Translations under genes and position numbers: made by a program
Shown here: one piece after another, positions 1 to 5,229 of the stretch
Layout of the letters: each line of letters starts with the position of its first letter
Numbering within the stretch: position 1 is the stretch's first letter
Notes under the pieces: generated by a model
What the model saw: only the letters and a program-made list of their open reading frames with translations
Database searches by the model: none
Told to the model about the DNA's origin: nothing
NCBI GenBank assembly: GCA_900771035.1
Contig: CAAGML010000172.1
Coordinates: 1 to 8,852 of the forward strand
DNA from: Bacteroidales bacterium
GTDB lineage: Bacteria; Bacteroidota; Bacteroidia; Bacteroidales; Paludibacteraceae
Direction: 5' to 3'
DNA length: 8,852 bases

Positions 1-483
1 ATGCGCAAGGGCGGTATTCCATACAAGGAGGTGGGCAGCATTGAGGAGGCTATGCCTGAACTGGATGTCCTGTATATGACCCGTGTTCAGCAGGAGCGTT
101 TTGCGGACAAGGCTGAATACGAGCGTCTGAAACTGGCGTTCATCCTGGACGAGGAGAAGATGAGGTACGGCAAGGAGAAGATGATTGTGCTTCACCCTCT
201 GCCACGTGTGGGCGAGATTACCGAAGGTGTGGATAATGACCCACGTGCAGCCTATTTCCGTCAGGTAGAGAATGGTAAGTTTGTCCGTATGTCGTTGATA
301 TACACTCTGCTGCAATGGCGTGACCAGGAGGATAACATCAAGGAGCGTCCACTGGTTGACTCAGAGGGGAAGAAGTGCGGAAATCCGCATTGCATAACCA
401 CCAAAGAACCTCTTGCCCAGGAGTTTTATGTTGACGACAAGGGTGTCAGACGTTGTAACTACTGCGACCACGAGATTATGTAA
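1..483 (+). CDS. pyrB: Aspartate carbamoyltransferase, C-terminal part, fused to a PyrI-type zinc domain (5' partial)
   Basis: This is the C-terminal part of the enzyme that joins carbamoyl phosphate to aspartate in de novo pyrimidine synthesis (cytosol). In the visible 160 residues, TRVQ at 27-30 carries the aspartate-loop Arg and Gln (E. coli R229/Q231), and HPLPR at 65-69 is the family's substrate-binding motif. Alignment by eye with E. coli PyrB places the first Met near residue 200, so it is internal and about 200 residues, with the carbamoyl-phosphate site, lie upstream of the window. After the catalytic domain ends near residue 108, the chain continues into a segment with Cys126, Cys131, Cys152 and Cys155. 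This C-x4-C ... C-x2-C pattern and the CIT and CNYC contexts match the zinc domain of the regulatory subunit PyrI. The nucleotide-binding allosteric domain of PyrI is absent. The family is certain; the effect of the fusion is inferred. Confidence 0.93.
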   Translation: MRKGGIPYKEVGSIEEAMPELDVLYMTRVQQERFADKAEYERLKLAFILDEEKMRYGKEKMIVLHPLPRVGEITEGVDNDPRAAYFRQVENGKFVRMSLIYTLLQWRDQEDNIKERPLVDSEGKKCGNPHCITTKEPLAQEFYVDDKGVRRCNYCDHEIM

Positions 484-510
484 ACTCAAGTTTATTTTTT
501 GATTAAATAA

Positions 511-930
511 ATGATATACATAAAGATTGCAATGTCGGTGCTGTTGGGGTTTCTGATAGGTTTGGAGCGGGAATACAGCCACCGGTACATCGGTATAAGG
601 ACGGTGTCGTTAGTGTCGCTTGCGGCGACGCTGTTCTGTATGGTACAACTGCCAGGTTCCGACCCATCCCGAATCATAGGACAGGTGGTGACGGGTATGG
701 GTTTCTTAGGGGCAGGCGTAATATTCAAGGAGGGGACGTCAATCAAGGGAATGACGACGGCCGCCACGTTGTGGTGCGCTGCGGCGATAGGTGCGCTCGT
801 GGCACTTGACTACTGGCGAGAAGCGATTGTCGGCACACTTTGTGTTATATTTATAAACCTGGTTTTCAAATATATAAAGATAGATAAGGAGAAAGACAGA
901 GACAAGAATAAAGACCATCACGACGACTGA
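511..930 (+). CDS. MgtC/SapB family membrane protein
   Basis: This is a 139-residue inner-membrane protein of the MgtC/SapB family. Members are linked to growth at low magnesium, acid or intracellular stress and, in Salmonella, to restraining ATP synthase; the role here is not known. Conserved family signatures are all visible: GLERE (17-21), GIRT (28-31), DPSRI (51-55), the glycine-rich QVVTGMGFLGAG (58-69) and TTAATLW (82-88). About five hydrophobic segments can be seen, near residues 3-17, 31-46, 56-72, 83-99 and 104-121. It lacks the C-terminal cytosolic domain of Salmonella MgtC (231 residues) and ends instead in a short, highly charged tail rich in Lys, Asp and His (about 122-139). It starts 27 nt after the pyrB stop, in an A/T-rich gap with no clear promoter, so it may be co-transcribed with pyrB. 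Its stop overlaps the next start (TGATG). Confidence 0.92.
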   Translation: MIYIKIAMSVLLGFLIGLEREYSHRYIGIRTVSLVSLAATLFCMVQLPGSDPSRIIGQVVTGMGFLGAGVIFKEGTSIKGMTTAATLWCAAAIGALVALDYWREAIVGTLCVIFINLVFKYIKIDKEKDRDKNKDHHDD

Positions 931-1289
931 TGAGGGTGACGAGGCTTATCATACTGGCAATTCTGATGGTGGCAGGCAATATGGCTTGCCGCAGTGGCTC
1001 ATCGTGTGAGGAGCAGACCACGCAAAGGAAGGATGGCGGGTATTTTGTCTTTGAACGGGGCATTGACGATGTGGGGATTGTGGTGGAGAATGTCGTTCCC
1101 GCTGTTGCGGGAAATTCCTGTCCGTCACGTCAACAGACTAATTACGGTAGGTTCAATCTGCCGGCATATAAGTCGGTTGAGCGGTATTTCAACAGCATTA
1201 AGGCGAAGACCCTCAACTGTTTTCTGGTATCGGCAAGCAGGCCGAGGACTTTATATTTTATATTTGCGCTTCATCGTATGAGGGATTAG
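930..1289 (+). CDS. Small exported or lipoprotein-like protein of unknown function
   Basis: This 119-residue product belongs to no family I recognise. The N-terminus looks like an export signal: basic residues at 2 and 5, a hydrophobic core at about 6-15, then Cys20 followed by Arg and a Ser/Gly stretch. The residues before Cys20 (Asn-Met-Ala) are a poor lipobox, so a lipoprotein is possible but not assured. The rest has Cys26, Cys64 and Cys97 and a rather hydrophobic C-terminus (about 97-114). The start overlaps the mgtC stop by one base (TGATG), which suggests translational coupling and a shared transcript. A second open frame on the same strand (994-1281) overlaps it, but its product is Arg/Trp-rich and has no signal sequence, so I prefer this frame. 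A decayed or frameshifted gene cannot be excluded. Confidence 0.55.
   Translation: MRVTRLIILAILMVAGNMACRSGSSCEEQTTQRKDGGYFVFERGIDDVGIVVENVVPAVAGNSCPSRQQTNYGRFNLPAYKSVERYFNSIKAKTLNCFLVSASRPRTLYFIFALHRMRD
1259..1266 (+). promoter_or_regulatory. Possible Bacteroidetes -7 box
   Basis: TATATTTG matches the Bacteroidetes -7 consensus TAnnTTTG. It sits about 85 nt upstream of the start at 1350, inside the end of the preceding gene. No TTTG lies 19-21 nt upstream, so only half of the promoter is supported. If it is used, the leader of the 1350 gene would include the inverted repeat at 1290-1325. Confidence 0.25.
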
Positions 1290-1325
1290 ACTTGTGTTGA
1301 TTTCACCAATATTCCAAACACAAGT
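1290..1325 (+). promoter_or_regulatory. Inverted repeat between the small exported-protein gene and the membrane-protein gene
   Basis: ACTTGTGTT (1290-1298) is perfectly complementary to AACACAAGT (1317-1325), with an 18-nt loop. It begins one base after the stop codon at 1287-1289. There is no T-run after it, so it is a weak candidate for an intrinsic terminator. It could instead be a protein-binding dyad, an mRNA-stabilising hairpin or a leader structure for the gene at 1350. Confidence 0.4.
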
Positions 1326-1349
1326 ACTAATCACAAAAAACTCATTAAG

Positions 1350-1868
1350 ATGAAAACAAAAAATCAAATACCAGAGGCTCTGGTACAGGATGTCGCTGAC
1401 AAAATCAGCAGGCATAAATCCCCCAAAGCAATTTATAAGTCTATTGTCTATCTTTGTATCGCCATATTGGCAGGGGCGGTGACAATATTCGGAAACCTTG
1501 ATGCACAGTCGTGGAAACCTATGTGTTTCGGTTGCATTGCCGTGATTGCTTTGATTATGGCAATTGTCAACATGTTCGGCAGTAAACCTGAATACAAGTA
1601 CAACGGCGTAAAGCTTGTTGGATATGAGATTTATCTCAATAATCCTTCGGTGTCTGCCATTTGTGTGGCATTGCGTGACAAAGACCTCAAGACGATGCGC
1701 TGCGCAATCAACAAAATGGAGGTTGGAATGAGGCTGAATGTGGCAATAGCAGAGGACGGCTCGTTGCGGAGAATGCAGTTCTTCAAATACGTACCTTTCG
1801 AGTATAAGCCTGAAAGCGAGATTATAGAGATAGACGCAGAGACGGCTGAGTTTATTGAGGGCTTATAG
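1350..1868 (+). CDS. Two-helix membrane protein of unknown function
   Basis: This 172-residue protein is not assigned to a named family. The first 28 residues are polar and basic. Two hydrophobic segments follow, at about 30-48 and 58-76, separated by a short polar loop, giving a helical hairpin in the inner membrane. The remaining ~95 residues look like a compact soluble domain, with alternating hydrophobic residues typical of beta-strands and an acidic end. By the positive-inside rule both ends would face the cytosol. Codon use resembles its neighbours and the frame is clean, so it is very likely a real gene. It is set off from the upstream gene by 60 nt containing an inverted repeat, and it ends 18 nt before a strong terminator hairpin, so it may be its own transcription unit or the last gene of the pyrB-mgtC run. 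Confidence 0.8.
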   Translation: MKTKNQIPEALVQDVADKISRHKSPKAIYKSIVYLCIAILAGAVTIFGNLDAQSWKPMCFGCIAVIALIMAIVNMFGSKPEYKYNGVKLVGYEIYLNNPSVSAICVALRDKDLKTMRCAINKMEVGMRLNVAIAEDGSLRRMQFFKYVPFEYKPESEIIEIDAETAEFIEGL

Positions 1869-1886
1869 AAGGTAAAATCACTATGT

Positions 1887-1922
1887 AAATGCCCACGTTA
1901 TTATATATAACGTGGGCATTTT
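1887..1922. terminator. Intrinsic terminator between convergent genes
   Basis: A perfect 14-bp stem (1887-1900 with 1908-1921) encloses a 7-nt A/T loop and contains a GCCCACG core. On the plus strand it finishes in TTTT (1919-1922), so it should end transcription of the gene at 1350. It lies between that gene and the convergent DJ-1 family gene, so it may also stop the long minus-strand operon. The T-run on that side is only three bases and lies within the stem, so termination there is less sure. Confidence 0.85.
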
Positions 1923-1977
1923 GTGTTCACTGCATTATCGGTGAATTGGATGCGTTTTGCGTGTGTGACGTGCTGTG

Positions 1978-2517
1978 TCATTGCAACAGGAGGAGTCCGG
2001 AGGCGACTTCGTCGGCTTTGTCGTCGCTGCGGAGCAGACGGACAAGTTCGAGGGCAAATTCCATGGTGAAGCCTGGACCTGCGGCTGTGGTGACGTTGCC
2101 GTCAGTGACGACGACATTGTCGGAGATGCGTGAGTCGGTGAGTTTTGACTCGAAGCCAGGGTAGCAGATAGCCTCTTTGCCGTTGAGAATGCCGAGAGGA
2201 GCGAGAACCACGGCAGGAGATGCGCAGATGGCTGCTATGCGGCATTTGGCGGTGAGGAGCGCATCGGTGAGTTTCTTTGTGGCGGCAAGGTTGGTGGCTC
2301 CTGGCATTCCGCCTGGGAGTATGAGCATTTCGGCATTGGTCAGGTCAACGTTGCCGATGACGGTGTCAGCGGTGACAGGGACGTTGTGTGCGCCCGGTAC
2401 TACTGGCGTGTCAAGGATTGATACTGTGGTGACGCTGATGTCTGCACGGCGGAGAATATCGACCGTGGCGAGAGCCTCGATTTCCTCGAAGCCTGGGGCA
2501 AGAAATAAGTATGTCAT
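1978..2517 (-). CDS. DJ-1/PfpI (YajL/ThiJ-like) family protein
   Basis: This 179-residue protein has the normal length for the DJ-1 superfamily, which has a flavodoxin-like fold with a reactive Cys. Members act as redox-stress proteins, chaperones or glyoxalase/deglycase-type enzymes; the exact activity cannot be told from sequence. The N-terminal strand is followed by PGFEEIE (8-14), whose last Glu corresponds to DJ-1 Glu18. LPGGMPG (67-73) and the nucleophile elbow AAICASP (95-101) with Cys98 correspond to the Cys106 region. Near the C-terminus the usual TSRGPG is TAAGPG (144-149), so the Ser-Arg pair is replaced. There is no signal peptide, so the protein is cytosolic. It is the last gene of the pdxJ-exbB-exbD-tonB run, 12 nt after the tonB stop, and is probably co-transcribed. 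An older name for relatives, ThiJ, does not imply a role in thiamine synthesis. Confidence 0.93.
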   Translation of the reverse strand: MTYLFLAPGFEEIEALATVDILRRADISVTTVSILDTPVVPGAHNVPVTADTVIGNVDLTNAEMLILPGGMPGATNLAATKKLTDALLTAKCRIAAICASPAVVLAPLGILNGKEAICYPGFESKLTDSRISDNVVVTDGNVTTAAGPGFTMEFALELVRLLRSDDKADEVASGLLLLQ

Positions 2518-2529
2518 GATTTTGTTCGG

Positions 2530-3300
2530 TTAGTTCAAAACGAAATTATAGGTTATTGTGCCGACGGCTGGGGCAGTGCCTTTAGAGAAACTGTTCTTTT
2601 TGGCTGCTTCGATTGCCGCCTTTCGCATTGTCTCGGAGGTGATTGTCGTTCCTGTGGCAATTGTTGCCTCAATGACTTTGCCTTCGGCATTAACGCGTAT
2701 TGCTATGATGATTTTGCCTTGCTCGTTGCCACTGTAAGAGGGTTGAGCGAGACGACCCTGAAGCGAGCGACCCTGAAGTGACCATGAGTTGCCGCCCTGC
2801 GAGCCGTGGCCTACGGGGTTGCCGGCTTTGCCGTCGCCCTCGCCGGTGCCCTGTCCGGTGCCTACGTTTTTGAAGGCATTGCCGGCGATGGCAGAGGCTT
2901 TGGCACGTTTTTCCTCAAGTTCCTTTCGTGCCTGTTCGGCGGCAGCCTCCTGACGTTTGCGTTCCTGCTCTGCCTCGAAGGCTTTGCGGCGGCGTTCACG
3001 CTCAAGAGCCACGGAGGGGTCTTCCTGGGTCATGAGTTTCTGGTCGCTGACCGTGGGTTGTTGCGCAACGGGTTGTGGAGTGGCGGAGGTGGAAGGTGCG
3101 GCGGCCTGGGATGAAGCCTCTTCGGGGGCAGGAGTCTGTTCGCCGAAACCTTCGTCCAAATCGCCGAAAGCCACCATGACGCCCTCGTCCATCTCGTTGC
3201 GTTCTGCCGTCAATCCGCAGTAGAAGAGGAGAAGGAGAATCAGCGCGGAGACTATGGTGGTTATGATGGCTGACTGATATTCGGATTTTTTGATTTTCAT
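2530..3300 (-). CDS. Energy transducer TonB family protein with TolA-like linker
   Basis: This 256-residue protein carries proton-motive-force energy from ExbB-ExbD across the periplasm. It is anchored by one N-terminal transmembrane helix (about 11-29). A Pro/Ala/Gln-rich segment follows (about 56-85), then a highly charged Glu/Arg/Lys/Ala stretch (about 97-136) predicted to be a long helix or coiled coil, then a Gly-rich hinge (about 147-170). The C-terminal domain (about 175-256) shows the Bacteroidetes TonB pattern: SLQGRSLQGRL, then a Pro-x-Tyr, a GKIIIAIRVNAEGKV strand pair and alternating strands at the end. The charged helical linker resembles TolA more than classical Pro-Lys TonB. 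The start overlaps the exbD stop by one base (TAATG). Whether it serves nutrient receptors or Tol-like envelope maintenance cannot be decided here, so no symbol is given. Confidence 0.9.
   Translation of the reverse strand: MKIKKSEYQSAIITTIVSALILLLLFYCGLTAERNEMDEGVMVAFGDLDEGFGEQTPAPEEASSQAAAPSTSATPQPVAQQPTVSDQKLMTQEDPSVALERERRRKAFEAEQERKRQEAAAEQARKELEEKRAKASAIAGNAFKNVGTGQGTGEGDGKAGNPVGHGSQGGNSWSLQGRSLQGRLAQPSYSGNEQGKIIIAIRVNAEGKVIEATIATGTTITSETMRKAAIEAAKKNSFSKGTAPAVGTITYNFVLN
2752..2781 (-). repeat. 15-bp tandem repeat inside the TonB-family gene
   Basis: Two adjacent 15-base units, 13 of 15 bases identical, encode SLQGR twice in a row (residues 174-183) at the start of the C-terminal domain. 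The frame is kept. The second unit falls where Bacteroidetes TonB proteins usually have a GRS-L-x-G motif, so the repeat may partly reflect protein constraint as well as slippage. Confidence 0.7.
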
Positions 3301-3713
3301 TACTCCTTTGGTTTGGTTGCGATGACCAGTTTGAGACGGTTTTCGTTGGCGATGTCGAGCACTTTAACTATCTCGCGGTAGGGCACTTCCTCGTCGGCGT
3401 AGAGGGCGACGTATGTTGCTGTGTCCTGAGCCTGGATGCCTTGCAGGTATGGGGCAAGGTCGTCAAAGGCGATGTCGTAAGGTGCCTCGCCGTTGTCTGC
3501 CACCTGATATTCGCCGAGGGTGTTGATAGAGACCTTGACGACATGAGCCTTGGTGGCGGTTTTTGCGGAGCTTTGCGGAAGTTTCACCCTCATGTCGTTA
3601 GGGGCGGACATCGTTGACGCCACCATGAAGAAGAGCAGGAGGAGGAAGATGATGTCCGTCATTGAGGACATTGAAAATTCCGCACTGGTTTTATTACGTT
3701 TCTTTAGTGCCAT
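3300..3713 (-). CDS. exbD: Biopolymer transporter ExbD/TolR family protein
   Basis: This 137-residue inner-membrane subunit of the ExbB-ExbD proton-driven motor has the usual length for the family. A short basic cytosolic N-terminus is followed by one transmembrane helix (about 19-37). The helix begins with SSMTD, whose Asp20 matches the essential membrane Asp (E. coli ExbD Asp25) that takes part in proton flow. The rest is periplasmic, with the typical strand-helix pattern VALYADEEVPYREIVKVLD (102-120) found in ExbD/TolR C-terminal domains. The gene begins 3 nt after the exbB stop and its own stop overlaps the tonB-family start, so the three genes are tightly coupled. ExbD and TolR cannot be separated by sequence alone; the ExbD name follows common use for this gene set. 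Confidence 0.95.
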   Translation of the reverse strand: MALKKRNKTSAEFSMSSMTDIIFLLLLFFMVASTMSAPNDMRVKLPQSSAKTATKAHVVKVSINTLGEYQVADNGEAPYDIAFDDLAPYLQGIQAQDTATYVALYADEEVPYREIVKVLDIANENRLKLVIATKPKE

Positions 3714-3716
3714 AGT

Positions 3717-4409
3717 TTAGTGTGCTGCTGGTTCGTTGAGGAGGTCGAGGAATTCCATTGAGCGCATTTCGAGGCGGCGCATGACGGAGTCGAGTTTGGT
3801 GACGAGGTAGTTGTAGGCGAAGAAAGCAGCGACACCGACGATAAGGCCAGCGACCGTGGTCACCATTGCGGTGTAGATACCGCCTGAGAGTTGTGAGAGG
3901 TTGATGGTGTTTCCGCCAGCCTGCTCCATATTGAAGAATGCCTGCACCATACCAATGACTGTTCCGAGGAAACCAATCATAGGACCACCGCCGGCGATTG
4001 TCGCCATGAAGGAGAGACCTTTCTCAAGCTTGGCAATCTCGATGTTACCGACGTTTTCGATTGCCACAAGGACATCGCTCATCGGGCGGCCGAGGCGAGA
4101 GATGCCTTTCTCAATCATACGGGCGGAAGGGGAGTCGGTGTTGTGGCAGAGGTTCACGGCGGCGTCTATCTTGCCCTCGTGGATGTAGTCCTTGATGCGG
4201 TTCATGAATGAAGAGTCCTCGTGCGAGGCTTTCTTGAAGACGATGAGACGTTCGACGAAGATGTAGATGGCGAGGACGAGCAATGCTCCGAGGACAATCA
4301 TTATCCAGCCTCCGCTGACGCACATATCGATGAGAGAGAGTTCTTTTGGTGCCTCAGCGGCAACGTTTTCTGCCATGGCGGCAGTTGAGTCAACAATTTG
4401 AAGTAACAT
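3717..4409 (-). CDS. exbB: MotA/TolQ/ExbB proton channel family protein
   Basis: This 230-residue inner-membrane protein forms the ring around ExbD and conducts protons to power the TonB-family partner. Three membrane helices are visible: about 34-54, 132-158 and 178-200. A large cytosolic loop separates the first two. The second helix carries the family signature GPMIGFLGTVIGM (142-154), and the third begins with TAMVTTVAGLI (180-190); the Thr residues match polar positions lining the ExbB pore. The first ~25 residues form an Ala-rich extension. An internal start at Met12 is possible, but the annotated start leaves a natural 13-nt gap to pdxJ. It is the first of the three motor genes, and subunit order ExbB-ExbD-TonB is typical of the phylum. 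Confidence 0.95.
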   Translation of the reverse strand: MLLQIVDSTAAMAENVAAEAPKELSLIDMCVSGGWIMIVLGALLVLAIYIFVERLIVFKKASHEDSSFMNRIKDYIHEGKIDAAVNLCHNTDSPSARMIEKGISRLGRPMSDVLVAIENVGNIEIAKLEKGLSFMATIAGGGPMIGFLGTVIGMVQAFFNMEQAGGNTINLSQLSGGIYTAMVTTVAGLIVGVAAFFAYNYLVTKLDSVMRRLEMRSMEFLDLLNEPAAH

Positions 4410-4422
4410 ATTATTTAATGGA

Positions 4423-5139
4423 TTATTGTTTCAGGCAATTAAGGTAACGGTGTATGGTTTCCTCAAGTCCGAGGAAGAGTGAGTCGCAGATGAGCGCGTG
4501 ACCGATGGAGACCTCGTCGAGGAGGGGAATTTGCTGATGGAAGAATGTCAGGTTCTCCAACGAGAGGTCATGCCCGGCGTTCAATCCGAGACCGAGGGAT
4601 TTGGCGAGTTTTGCCGCCTCGACGAATGGGGCGATGGCGGCATCACGGTCATGGGCGTAATTCCGGGCGTAAGGCTCGGTGTAGAGTTCTATGCGGTCGG
4701 CACCTGTGCTTGCGGCGGCGCGGATGTTCCGGAGGTCTGTCCCGACGAAGATAGAGACACGTATTCCCCGTTCATGGAAAAGGCGGACGAGGCGGCTGAG
4801 GTGGTCGTGGTTTTCGATGCAATTCCACCCGCAATTCGACGTAAGTTGCGTCGGAACGTCAGGAACGAGCGTAACTTGGTGCGGAATTACGTCATTTACG
4901 ATGTTTATGAAGCGTTCGTCAGGGTTGCCCTCAATGTTAAATTCGGTAGTGACCTGTGGGCGTAAATCGTAAACATCCTGTCGTGTGATATGGCGTTCGT
5001 CAGGACGAGGGTGAACCGTAATGCCTTGTGCTCCAAATTTTTCGCACATCTTGGCAACATAGAGCACATCGGGATTATTGCCACCGCGGGCGTTGCGCAG
5101 GGTGGCAATTTTGTTAACATTTACACTTAAACGTGTCAT
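4423..5139 (-). CDS. pdxJ: Pyridoxine 5'-phosphate synthase
   Basis: This 238-residue TIM-barrel enzyme condenses 1-deoxyxylulose 5-phosphate with 3-amino-2-oxopropyl phosphate (the product of PdxA) to give pyridoxine 5'-phosphate, the last ring-forming step of the DXP-dependent vitamin B6 pathway (cytosol). The length is normal. Recognisable active-site motifs are [17 protein letters not shown] at the N-terminus (4-20), HPRPDERHI with His43, Arg45 and His50, TEFNIEGN with Glu70, ELYTE (151-155), NAGHDL with His190, and the SIGHALI phosphate-binding segment (211-217). All expected catalytic residues appear intact. It is the first gene of the minus-strand operon, 13 nt before exbB, and is divergent from nadK across 90 bp. 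The pdxJ/nadK pairing occurs widely in Bacteroidetes as I know the phylum; the co-transcription with the ExbBD-TonB set is inferred from spacing. Confidence 0.97.
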   Translation of the reverse strand: MTRLSVNVNKIATLRNARGGNNPDVLYVAKMCEKFGAQGITVHPRPDERHITRQDVYDLRPQVTTEFNIEGNPDERFINIVNDVIPHQVTLVPDVPTQLTSNCGWNCIENHDHLSRLVRLFHERGIRVSIFVGTDLRNIRAAASTGADRIELYTEPYARNYAHDRDAAIAPFVEAAKLAKSLGLGLNAGHDLSLENLTFFHQQIPLLDEVSIGHALICDSLFLGLEETIHRYLNCLKQ

Positions 5140-5143
5140 ATTC

Positions 5144-5174
5144 TTTGCTATGTCAGAAATATTGCGTATATTTG
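5144..5174 (+). promoter_or_regulatory. Bacteroidetes-type promoter for nadK
   Basis: TTTG at 5144-5147 (-33 element) and TATATTTG at 5167-5174 (-7 element, consensus TAnnTTTG) are separated by exactly 19 nt, a perfect match to the primary sigma factor promoter of Bacteroidetes. Transcription would start near 5181, giving an A/T-rich leader of about 49 nt before the ATG at 5230. This promoter should drive nadK, fmt and probably the TPR gene. Confidence 0.8.
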
Positions 5175-5182
5175 CAGCAAAT
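5170..5182. promoter_or_regulatory. 13-bp palindrome across the two facing -7 boxes
   Basis: ATTTGC-A-GCAAAT is a perfect dyad centred on 5176. It covers the ends of both the nadK -7 box and the presumed pdxJ -7 box. It may be a repressor or activator site that controls both directions, or simply the result of two facing TTTG ends. Confidence 0.45.
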
Positions 5183-5208
5183 TTACGAAAAGTTTTTCAA
5201 ATAGAAAA
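5178..5208 (-). promoter_or_regulatory. Probable promoter for the pdxJ operon
   Basis: On the minus strand TAAATTTG (5185-5178) matches TAnnTTTG. At the proper 19-nt spacing the -33 element reads TTTT (5208-5205) instead of TTTG, a three-of-four match. Transcription would start near 5171, about 32 nt before the pdxJ start codon, and would overlap the start of the opposite nadK transcript by some 10 nt. Confidence 0.55.
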
Positions 5209-5229
5209 ATATAGAGACAGAAAGTTTTT

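Noticed and set aside
484..510. Promoter for the MgtC-like gene
   Set aside because: The gap is A/T-rich, but no exact TAnnTTTG with an upstream TTTG at proper spacing is present.
994..1281. A second 95-codon plus-strand frame overlapping the small exported protein gene
   Set aside because: Its product is Arg/Trp-rich with no signal or motif. The 930-1289 frame has an export signal and a start coupled to the mgtC stop. A frameshift joining the two frames cannot be ruled out but nothing shows it.
2177..2533. A 118-codon frame antisense to the DJ-1 family gene
   Set aside because: It lies opposite a complete, motif-bearing gene and its product is low-complexity.
4498..4965. A 155-codon frame antisense to pdxJ
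   Set aside because: PdxJ is complete with all active-site motifs. The antisense frame has no recognisable domain and no promoter.
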